Positions 11,334-21,119 of a DNA stretch of 64,000 nucleotides are shown here, one piece after another. Location: the NCBI RefSeq assembly GCF_901000735.1, contig NC_081543.1:9035921-9099920 (forward strand). Reading direction: 5' to 3'. The notes beneath the pieces were generated by a model that worked only from the letters and a program-made list of their open reading frames with translations, searched no databases and had not been told where the DNA came from. The position numbers and the translations under genes are program-made. The stretch is from Corylus avellana. Lineage: Eukaryota > Streptophyta > Magnoliopsida > Fagales > Betulaceae. How positions within the stretch are numbered: position 1 is the stretch's first letter; each line of letters opens with the position of its first letter.

Positions 11334-14235
11334 TTCCGAAGCCCTAATACTTCACGATCCCACTTAAATTCGCACAAGTCACCCCCAATTATCGACACTT
11401 CCTCACTAAATTACAATTTTTCTGATCCGACAGCTCGAAATTCGAGTTGTGACGTTGCAAACTCCTCGAGATCCGACACCACAAATCACAATTTTACCTC
11501 AAAATCACTGTCTCCCAAAACCCAATAAATGAATCGAAGGTATATAACCCTTAGACGAACAAGATCTAGGGCTTCTGAGTTCGTTACAACCCTAGAACCA
11601 GAAATAAAGCAACATACACCAAAATTTTACGAATTTCGTCTTCAATTCGACGCATTGAGTTGAAGCATAACTAAATAATTTAACAAAACCTAAGTTAACT
11701 TACAGATCCAGAGGAGGAATAGCAAAAACAAACATGAACGAGAGGAGAGAGACAGAGAGAGAGTCTATGAGCCCCCAAAATCGCACCCACCGAGAACCTC
11801 GTCTATTGAATTTTAGGTTTATTTCTTTATGTTTTTCAGTTTTTCTCTATTTTTTTCTCTGTGTTTTTCTTTTTTTCTTTTTTTCTTTTTTTTTTTTTAC
11901 CGCCAGAAATGTTTGGTGAAGCTGTGTGTATACGTGGGGCTGTGCATGCGATTGCTTTGTTGCACTCAATTTTTCCTTCTTCCACACCACTACAGAATAA
12001 TCTGGTTCCCCATCATTTTGCTCTGGTCCTCTGGAATAGAAATATGACGTGGTTCCTCTAAGAAAATGTGTTTTTAAAATCGTAAATTCGCACTTTTTTA
12101 AATAAGTACTTTCTAACATGTTTATTGAAATCGCAGATTTTTCTTTTAAAAAAATTAAATGTTTTTTAAATTGCAATGCCAAACGTTTTACGTTTTGCTA
12201 TATCTTTTTAAAATAGAGATTATTCTTACGAAATCGCAGTCCAAAATAAACCCTTAGTATCATGTAGGAAGAATTGTGTATTTGAAAGTGTGGGTATGAG
12301 AAGTCTGTGTAGCATTTCTTTTTGAAGAATAATTTAAATGAGAACAAGTTTATTTTATGACCCAATAATGTCAATCGCACTTTTTTGTAAAATGAAAATA
12401 ACTTCTTTTCTTTGGTCTATATGGGCCCTTTCTCTTGCAGCCCAATAGGCCCATTGGGTCGTCCATCAGAAGGCCTTAGCCTCAAACCCTCCCTATAGTA
12501 GCTTCCCAGAAGTACTTCACTCTTCATGGCTAGTTCTTTCTCAGTGATTGTGAAGGACCACCTTATAAAGGAACCTAGCCTTATTATGAATGAGGTGTTT
12601 TAATTTTGGTAGTGGTGAATTTAAGGGGCATTAATGCTTGTCTATCCAATGGTTCTTTGTTCATGGAGGGGATTAGGCCTACAGAAGAGAGGAATCTTAA
12701 TGACCTTAAAAGTAATAGGTGGAATATCATAGGCTTTGGTGTGGCAATTGAATTGAAAGTCTTTGGTAGCATTTAATAGTATTACTTTCAGCTATACTAT
12801 TTTCTAACATCGGTATTGGAAGCTCCAAGAATACTTCACTCCTATGGCTAGTTCATCCTCTTTGATTGTGAATGGACTGCCTAATAAGGGTACCTAGCCT
12901 TACCGTGAGGAGTTATGTTTTGGTGTGGCAAATTGAAGGGACATTAATGCTAGTCCGTTAAATGGTTAAGTGTATGTTAGAGCATACATGGGTTGTCTCA
13001 CATTGCTCAAGTGTAGAGAAAGTTCGGCTATTGGCTTATATAAATAAGCATCCTCTTATTTATTCAATAACTCAATAAAAACGAGATGTAGCCTATGATG
13101 TGTGAATATATGCTATATGCCGAACCACCTTAATCTCTGTGTCTTTCTCTCTTTCATTTCTTTATTATTATTCCGTATTATGTGTTTCTATAGGAAGTAA
13201 CCGGTGCTACAAGGAGGAGGACAATTCGATTCTACAACCCAAACCTTACAGAAAGAGAGGTGTAGAAGAGACGTACAGTAGCAAAAATCGAAAAATGCCT
13301 CATCTTGAGGTGTTTGATAGTATGGTCGATCCAGTGGAGTAGTGGACGAGAAAGTGATGCGACACGGGAAGCATGGATAAAATAAGAGAAAGAACTCTGT
13401 TATCAATTCTATAGAGGACACAAACTAGGAATAGCTTAAAGAATAAAAAAACACGGAAATTTTTGTATTTTCTCAAATATTCATTATCAAAGTTGTAAAC
13501 TATTTTCTACATACTATGAGCTCTCTTTAAATAGAAAATACAAAGCTTTTAAAAGAGAAAATCTAAATAAAGATAATTCCTCAACTATTGCTAATTAATA
13601 ATATTCTAACTATAGATACTAAAACCTAATAAGCAACTAAATCACCTAAGAAGGAAAATATTATAAAATCTTAAGTTTGAAAGTAATAAAAATAAACAAA
13701 AGATGGGAAAATCATAACCTAAAATAGAAAATCGTGTCAACCAATGAATCAGCAGTGATCATGACAGAATCTTCCTTCTATACTTCTACTGTCTGAATCC
13801 AAACAAAAATCTCCTCAAACAGCACTTTCCCAATATGTTCTTTGTTATTTTTCTTAATTCACATGTCAAAAAAAAAAAAACACCGAAAATATGGATAAAT
13901 GTCGTCCTACATCGGAAAAGTACTAAGGATTAGATCATGAAAATCACTTTGAGACTTGGAAAATCAGGCCCTAGCCAATGGGAGACTAGATGGCCACCCC
14001 AAAAACCACTTAGCCCATCTTCATCGACCAACATGCTCATCGTAGCCATACATACACGTGTTCAACCCTTCACCTTCTCAACGATCCTCCATAAGTAGAG
14101 GAAGTCCCAAAGGCCCATCACATAATCTCATTTAGTAGCAAAGCCATGAATTTATATTAGTAGGGGCGGATCTAAAATAATCAAATGCAATGAATTTTTT
14201 TTTTTTTTTTTGTTCTCTTTATAGACTATGTTTTT
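11334..14235. other. SEC16 upstream region with repeats
   Basis: Immediately upstream of the SEC16 start (11334-11800) lies the likely 5' UTR and promoter. A minus-strand GTAAGT-like donor at about 11700-11705 suggests a 5' UTR intron, but its acceptor was not fixed. A direct repeat of about 145 bp follows (12503-12655 and 12823-12967). A possible LTR-like segment lies at 12974-13210, beginning TGTTAGAGCATA, containing TATATAA and ending GTGCTACA. A reverse-oriented LTR-like stretch lies at 13380-13700. Base 14164 starts a hAT-like end (GGGGCGGATCTAAAA) without a partner. No gene is seen. Confidence 0.4.
12503..12967 (+). repeat. Pair of about 145-bp direct repeats
   Basis: The segments 12503-12655 and 12823-12967 share the same order of blocks: CCAAGAA/CAGAAG then TACTTCACTC, ATGGCTAGTTC, GATTGTGAA, ACCTAGCCTTA, and GGGACATTAATGCT or the near-identical GGGGCATTAATGCT. 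They are separated by about 170 bp. The copies are diverged. They may be a leader or LTR duplication of a retroelement, but no coding domain supports that. Confidence 0.55.
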
Positions 14236-14261
14236 ATTCTTCTATATATAACAAAGTGGCT

Positions 14262-14560
14262 ATGCAAACGAAAAGAGTAATTTTGTTTGATTGATGAAAT
14301 GACTTTTTGGCGCTTGATTGATTTATTGACTCAATTAATTTGATAAAGAATAAAGGATTTTATCATAGGTTATTTCGTCATTTCACATGCCTTTTAAAAT
14401 AATTGGAAAGCCTTCTCTACAGCCACGTGTCTATGCAAACGAAAACAATAATTTTGTTTGATTGATGAAATGACTCTTTTGCCCTTGATTGATTTATTGA
14501 CTCAATTGGTTTGATAAGGAATAAATGATTTTATCACATGTTAATTTGTCATTTCGCAGG
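14262..14560 (+). repeat. Tandem units of about 165 bp, first array (2 copies)
   Basis: Units begin CTATGCAAACGAAAA, followed by AATTTTGTTTGATTGATGAAATGAC and a GATTGATTTATTGACTCAA block. They end near TACAGCCACGTGT. Starts are at about 14262 and 14431. The same unit recurs three times at 19132-19580. Confidence 0.8.
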
Positions 14561-14593
14561 GCCAAAAAGATGCGAGTCCTTTCGTACCTATAT

Positions 14594-14608
14594 AGTTTAG
14601 CTCTTCTT
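14594..14608 (+). repeat. Target-site duplication, left copy (main LINE)
   Basis: AGTTTAGCTCTTCTT. It matches AGTTTAGCTTTTCTT at 18331-18345 in 14 of 15 bases. The undisrupted site is seen in the duplicate block at about 19620 (AGTTCAGCTCTTCTT followed directly by TTCCTTCACAGAG). Confidence 0.9.
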
Positions 14609-17600
14609 AAATGGGGAGGAGTTGAACGAAAGGAGAGGCAAATGGAGCAATTCCGCACCACTTTGAAGGAATGTTTTTTGAGTGATTTGGGGTATAATGG
14701 GTCAAAATTCACTTGGACCAACGCAAGGGAGGATGGTGGTTTCATAAAGGAGCGCCTGGATCGGGCTTTAGCTAATAACGAGTGCTGCTCAAATTTCCAA
14801 GAAAGGGAAGTACAAGTGTTGGCAGCGCGCTCTTCAGATCACTTACCGCTATTGATCATAATTGGGGGATATAGAGAGGAGAGGTACCACTCGTCAAAAG
14901 GGTTCAGGTTCAATGCAAAATGGATGTTGGAGGAAGACTTTCATGGGGTTGTACAGGGAGCTTGGAATAAGGGAAGCAACCATGGGAATGGGATGGCCGT
15001 TGTAACAAACAACTTGTTAAATTGTAGGAATACATTACTACAATGGAGCAAGAAGTTTGGTTCTACAGAGAGGAATTTGAAGAAAAAGACGTCCCAGTTA
15101 GAAAAGCTCCAACAATACGAGAGACCCCAGAATCAATCTGAGATCAAAATGCTCTAAAAGGAGATAGCTCTAATGCTAGAATAGAAGGATCTAAAGTGGA
15201 AACAAAGGGCAAAACAGGCTTGGTTTCAAAATGGGGACCGAAACACATCATACTTCCATGAATGGGCCAACCAGAGAAGAAAAGAAAATAAAATTACCCA
15301 AATCAAGGATGAGGCATGGGGTGTTTGGAAGACAACGCATGAAGTCAGCGAGGCTTTCGTCCATTATTTCCAGACGTTATTCTCCACAGGTGGAACGTTT
15401 GGGACTGATGCATGTCTGGAGGGAATGGGGCCTAAAGTAACGGAAACTATGAACAACTTGCTGTTGGCCGAATATAAAATGGAGGAAGTGGAGGCAGCTT
15501 TGATGGGGATGGCTCCACTGCAATCGTCAGGGCCGGACGGATATGTGGCATGTTTTTTTCCAAAAATCTTGGAAAACAGTAAATCATGAGGTTTGTCTTG
15601 TTGTGCTTGGCTTTTTGAATGATCGTAATTTTGATCCTGTTATACATCAAACCTACATAGCCTTGATCCCCAAAAAAAAAAAAAAAAAAAACCATCTATT
15701 GTAATTGAATTCAAACCTATTAGTTTATGTAATGTAATTTATAAAATAATTGCAAAGGTCATAGCTAATAGGTTGAAAAAATTGCTGCCTGATATTATTT
15801 CTCCCTATCAAAGTGCTTTTGTGCCAAGAAGGCTTATCACTGACAACATTCTGGTGGCATTTGAAGCATTGCACACGATGAATGGAAGAATGCGAGGGCG
15901 AAAGGGATATATGGCGCTCAAGCTTGATATGAGCAAGGCATATGATAGAATGGAGTGAGATTTCTTGGAGGGGATCATGCTTAAAATGGGGTTTGACTCA
16001 AGATGGATTCAAGAAGTCATGACTTGTGTACATACGATGTCGTATTAAGTGTTGATAAATGGTCAAGCTCACAGGCGCATTATTCCTTCTAGGGGGTTGC
16101 GGCAAGGAGACCCTCTTTCCCCATATTTTTTCATTTTATATGTCGAGGGGCTAAGCCATATGCTTTGTTGGGATAAAATGGAAAAACATATTATAGGGTT
16201 GCCTATCTCAAGAGGAGGTGTGAGGCTTAATCACCTTTTTTTTTGCAGATGACAGTTTACTGTTTTGCAGAGTCAACCTGAATGAATGGAATAAACTACA
16301 GGAGATTCTGGAGATGTATGGAAAGAGCTCTGGACAGAGATTAAATAGGGAGAACACCTCTCTATTTTTTAGCAAAAATACCAAGACGGAAGTTCAGGCG
16401 CACATAAAGTCTTTAGCAAGAGTGAATTGACTCAAAGATATGAAAACTACTTGGATCTCCTAGTCCTTATTGGTAAGTCCCGTTTACGTTCTTTTCAGAA
16501 AATACAAGGACGTATATGGGACCGGCTAAATGGATGGAAGGAGAAATCCCTCACTCATGCTGGGAAAGAAGTGTTGTTGAAGTCTGTCATCCAAGCGATA
16601 CCTACATATATGATGAGTGTTTTCAAACTTCCAAAATTGTTATGTAAGCGAATCAATTTGATGATGTTAAGATTTTGGTGGGGGCACAAGGATAACCTAT
16701 CTAGGGTGGCTTGGATGAGTTGGAACAAAATGGAGTTAAGTAAGGCCCAAGGAGGTTTGGGCTATCGAGATGTAGAGAGTTTTAATCAAGCACTCCTCGC
16801 AAAACAAGGTTGGAGGTTAGTCCAACATCCAAACTCCCTTGTTGCACAAGTTTTACGGGAGAAGTATTTTCCCAATGGCACTTTTTTGGAATCAACTCTA
16901 GGAAACAAGCCCTCCTTTATATGGCAGAGTATATGGAATGTGAAGAAATTATTACAAGCAGGTTTATTATGGAGGGTTGGTAATGGTCAGTCCATTCATG
17001 TACGGGGTGATCGATGGCTTCCAACACCAACAACACATATGGTGCAGACCCCTATCCGAATCTTACCCCAGGATGCCAAAGTCCAAGAGCTGATGGATGA
17101 AGAGAACCAAGGGTGGAATATTCCACTGATTGAAGCAATATTCATGAAGGAGGAGGTAAAGGCTATATGTAGCTTGGTTATCAAACGAAGTAGACAGCGA
17201 GATAGGATGGTTTGGGGGAACTAAGAATGGGATTTTCTCGGTCCGTAGTTCATACCACCTAGCACAATCTTTGGGGAAGAGGAAAAGGGTACGAGTTCAG
17301 CGAGGGGTCCATGTGGAGATTTCTGGAACAAGATATGGGCAGTGAAAGGGCCTCAGGTGGCCCAGATGTTCATCTGGAAAGCATGCCAAAATCTATTACC
17401 CACAAAAGGTAATCTTTACCGCAAACATATAACTCTTGACCCACTATGTCCCTTATGTGAATGTGAAAGAATGGAGGAGACCCCAGGGCATGCTCTTTGG
17501 AGTTGCCCCTCAACTCAAGACATTTGGCTGGAGTGCAATCGAAAGCTACAGAAATCCTCAAGCACTAAGGTTGATTTTCTTCATCTTTTTTAGGAACTCT

Positions 17601-18295
17601 TGGGGAAATTAGACAAAGAGGAGATGCAGTATTTTGTGTCAGTAGCACGGCAGATATGGTTTCGTCAGAATACAGTTGTGTTTGGGGGGAATTTGACACC
17701 ACCCACAGCAGTAATCCAGAAGGCGAAGGAGCACTTATTTAAGCAAGAGAACGTGTTATCTGTACAGAGGCAAGAAAGCAGAGCATCTTGCCCGTCTAAG
17801 GACGCCATGCACTGGAAGAGACCCCTTGAAGGTTACGTGAAGACAAAATGGGACGCATCTCTTGACTCAAAGGGGAGTAGCATGGGGTTGGTAGCAAGGA
17901 ATCGTGATGCGAGGGTGATGGCCACTTTCTATGCAAACACACCTTATTTACGAGACCTTGCTTCAGCGGAGGCACTGGGTATGTGGCAAGCAGTGGAGTT
18001 AGGTAATAAGAAGGGGTGGCCAAAAATAATACTAGAAGGAGATGCGCTTGAAGTCATCCCACATCTGAGAAATAAAGGGGTTTGGTGGGGATCCTACGGA
18101 TCAGTAATGGATGATGCGAAGCTAAGTCTAGATGGATTTTTGGACTGGAAGGTGGAGCATATTTCTCGAAACGCAAACGAGGTGGTGCATAGACTTTCCA
18201 AGCTAGGTTTATCCTTACAGGGAGAGCATTTGTGGGTGGATGATCATCACCCGTGTATTCAACCATATGTATTGGCTGATCAGCTTTCTGTTTAA
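14609..18295 (+). pseudogene. LINE ORF2 pseudogene (endonuclease-RT-RNase H)
   Basis: The endonuclease end (about 14615-15157) shows LSDLGYNGSKFTWTN, FIKERLDRALAN and the catalytic-end motif SSDHLPL. The reverse transcriptase runs from about 15690 to 17220. It shows [44 protein letters not shown] and the active-site FADD at about 16241-16255, followed by LLKSVIQAIPTYMMSVF and AKQGWRL. The zinc region (17342-17593) has KACQNLLPTKGNL and LCPLCECE. RNase H (17810-18295) has KTKWDAS, SAEALG and LEGDAL acidic positions and ends in QLSV. Breaks seen: TGA in place of Trp at about 15956 (YDRME then stop), TAA at about 16046, a frame change just before FADD, and further changes at about 15157-15230, 15590, 16427, 17222 and 17593. 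Confidence 0.9.
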
Positions 18296-18330
18296 TAAAG
18301 GAGAAGCGAGACAATTTCAAAAAAACAAAA
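14609..18330 (+). mobile_element. LINE (plant L1 type), 5'-truncated, inserted in the Helitron-like block
   Basis: A 3.7-kb non-LTR retrotransposon bounded by 15-bp target-site duplications. It starts inside the endonuclease domain, ends shortly after the RNase H domain stop (18293-18295), and has a short A-rich tail (18319-18330). Domains in order: endonuclease C-terminus, linker, reverse transcriptase, Cys/His zinc region and RNase H. Missing 5' endonuclease sequence is typical of incomplete target-primed reverse transcription. The copy is dead, with several stops and frameshifts. Confidence 0.92.
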
Positions 18331-18345
18331 AGTTTAGCTTTTCTT
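18331..18345 (+). repeat. Target-site duplication, right copy (main LINE)
   Basis: AGTTTAGCTTTTCTT, immediately after the A-rich tail. It resumes the host sequence TTCCTTCATAGAGGTCTTC, which matches the uninterrupted paralogous copy at about 19632. Confidence 0.9.
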
Positions 18346-20400
18346 TTCCTTCATAGAGGTCTTCTTTTACGCTTGTTGAAAGATTTTCTTCCATCTTTTC
18401 TTTGATTTTGTGTCAAAAATTCACCAAATCTTCAGAGAAATGCAGAAAAGAATATATGATTTACTAACTCCATCAGACAACCGGCTATATTTTCGGCTAA
18501 AAATTCAGTGTCCTCAGTCGTTGAAGGGACATCATAGAGATAAATGGTCAAAGTTAAAATTGGCTTCATTTCTCTCCTCCTCTACAATCGCCAACGGTAA
18601 GCCCCAAACTTTTCTTCTCCATTGTTCACATTCTCTCTTGCTCAGCATTTTTTTTTTTTTTTTTATGTCTCTGTTTGTGAATGATTTTCGTTGTCTCTAA
18701 TAGAGACGAAAAGCATCAAAATACCCATTTATGTCCAAACCTCAAACATCAAAATACCCATTTGTTGTCTTTTTGTTTGCATTTTAGAATAATATGTAAT
18801 GTGCTTTCTTCAATCTCTGTTTTGTTTTTGCTTCGAATTGCCGATTTGATAGAAATGATTTTTTTCCCTACTTTTTTGGTTTAATGGCACAGAGGAAGAC
18901 TTTAAAATGCAAAAAATATAATTGTGAACTACCCAAATCGAGTATCGATAAGTTTTCAGACGTTTACACCTTTGGGAATAAACTATCTTTCAGTTATTTT
19001 GTTGTTCTCATTGTTATTCTATATAGTGTTCAAATTGTTGCAAACTAATTTTAGAAATTAATAACTTTTGAGGTTGAACATCATTGTAACATGGGTAAAC
19101 TGTATATTCTTCTATATATAGAAAGCAGCTATGCAAACGAAAACAATAATTTTGTTTGATTGATGAAATGACATTTTTACGCTTGATTGATAAATTGGCT
19201 CAGTTAGAAGGAATAAATGATTTTATTATGTTATTTTGTCATTTCACAGGCCTTTTAAAATAATTGGAGAGCCTTATCTACAGCCATGTGTCTATGCAAA
19301 CGAAAACAATAATTTTGTTTGATGGATGAAATGACTGTTTTGCCCTTGATTGATTTATTGACTAAGTTATTTGATAAGGAATAAAGGATTTTATCATAGT
19401 TTATTTCGTCATTTCACAGGCCTTTTAAAATAATTGGAGAGCCTTATCTACAGCCACGGGTGTGGCTATGGTTGAATGGAGGAAAACAAAGGAAATGACT
19501 TTTTGCCCTTGATTGATTTATTGACTCATTTGGTTTAATAAGGAATACAAGATTTTATCACATGTTAGTTCATCATTTTGCAAGGCCAAAAGGAGAGGAG
19601 TCTTTTCGTATCTATACAGTTCAGCTCTTCTTTTCCTTCACAGAGATCTTCTTTTGCGGTTGTCGAAAGATTTTCTTCCATTTCTTCTTCGATTTTGTGT
19701 CAGAAATTCACCAAATCTTTAGAAAAATGCATAAAAGAGGATATGATTTACCAACTTTATCAGACAACCGGCTATATTTTCGGCCAAAAATTTAGTGTCC
19801 TCGAACACTAAAGGGACATCACTAAGATAAATGGCCAAAATTAAGATTGGCTTCATTTCTCTCCTCCTCTACAATCGCCCACGGCAAGCCCCAAACTTTT
19901 CTTCTCCATAGTTCACATTTTCTCTAGCTCAGCATTTCCATTTTTTGTTGTGTCTCTATTTGTGAATGATTTTCGTTGTCTCTAATAGAGACGAAAAGCA
20001 TCAAAATACCCATTTATGTCCAAATCTCAAACATCAAAATACCCATTTGTTGTCTTTTTGTTTGAATTTCAAAATAATATGTGATGTGCTTTCTTCAATC
20101 TCTGCTTTTGTTTTTTGTTCGAATTGCCAATTTGATAGAAATATTATTATTTTTTCCTTCTTTTTTGGTTTAATGGCGCAAAGGAAGACTTGAAGATGCA
20201 AAAAATATAATTGTGAAATACCCAGATTGAGTCTCTATAAGTTTTCATTTCAGACTTTTATGCCTTTGAGTATGAGCTATCTTTCAGTTATTTTGTTGTT
20301 CTCATTGGTCTTCAATATAATGTTCAAATTGTTGCAAACTAATCTTAGAAATTGATAACTTTGAGGTTGAACATCATTGTAACATGGGTAAAATGTATAT
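18346..20400 (+). repeat. Duplicated left part of the Helitron-like element
   Basis: The block 18346-19106 (GAAAGATTTTCTTCCAT, then GACAACCGGCTATATTTTCGG, GGCTTCATTTCTCTCCTCC, CTAATAGAGACGAAAAGC, TTCGAATTGCC) recurs in the same order at 19632-20400 with moderate divergence. The second copy is preceded by the tandem units at 19132-19580 and the starter sequence TATTCTTCTATATATA at 19107. The whole left part is therefore a tandem duplication of about 1.1-1.3 kb, with the LINE present only in copy one. Confidence 0.85.
19132..19580 (+). repeat. Tandem units of about 165 bp, second array (3 copies)
   Basis: Unit starts at about 19132, 19293 and 19466, homologous to the units at 14262 and 14431. 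The last unit is diverged at its start (GTGGCTATGGTTGAATGG). Confidence 0.8.
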
Positions 20401-20650
20401 TAACAAATTTGCTATTACTATTTGTTTTGATATGATTTGTTTACGTGTTTATTTAATATACTTTCGCAGAGTCATAATTTATCAATAGATTACGAGTTTG
20501 TACTCTCAAGAATTTAATAGGTTAGTAGACATGAATTTGAGCACTGGAAGATATTAAGAGATAACCTAATGTATAAATTATGAACCAACTGATATTTTGT
20601 ACATAATTTGAAAAGGCATAGCCTGTGCCCTTTGTGTTATAAAAAGAACC

Positions 20651-20898
20651 AAATTTCCTGTTCGATTGAGCTTTGCCATGACAATAAATAAAGCCCAAGG
20701 ACAAACTTTATATTATGTTGGAATATATTTACCCCAACCAGTATTCTCTCATAGAAACTCTATGTGGCTCTATCTAGAGCAAAAACTGCAAATTCTATTG
20801 GCGTAGTTATTAGGCCAACTACAATTGATAGTTGCCATAACAATTGCACGAAAAATATTGTCTATAGAGAACTATTAGCACTAGCAAACATCTTCTGA
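20651..20898 (+). pseudogene. Helitron helicase C-terminal remnant
   Basis: Two frames joined by a 1-nt shift read [33 protein letters not shown] and then [30 protein letters not shown] and stop (20896-20898). These are the last conserved motifs of the PIF1-family helicase of plant Helitron Rep/Hel proteins (INK-QGQT, YLP-PVFSHG, VALSRAK). The region before 20640 is decayed and no Rep motif is present in the window. Confidence 0.88.
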
Positions 20899-21119
20899 CA
20901 TTGATAACATTTCAAACATAAAGTAATATTATTTTTCTTATCTTTTTTATATTGATTCATCATTCAATATAGTTTATATATAAATAATTCTTTCTAATGT
21001 TTCTTTTTCTTTCATGATTATTTACAATGTTTACATAAAATACTAATCATCGTTATTATAGATTCCAATAAGAACTATAACTCATAGTTCATGTTTTTAT
21101 CTATGTTTAGGAAAAAATA

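Noticed and set aside
12974..13210. Solo copia LTR
   Set aside because: TG...CA ends and a TATA-like box are present, but the flanks do not form a 5-bp duplication and no partner LTR was found. Kept only as a possibility.
20522..20704. Minus-strand open frame in the Helitron helicase region
   Set aside because: The plus strand carries the conserved helicase motifs. The minus frame is incidental.
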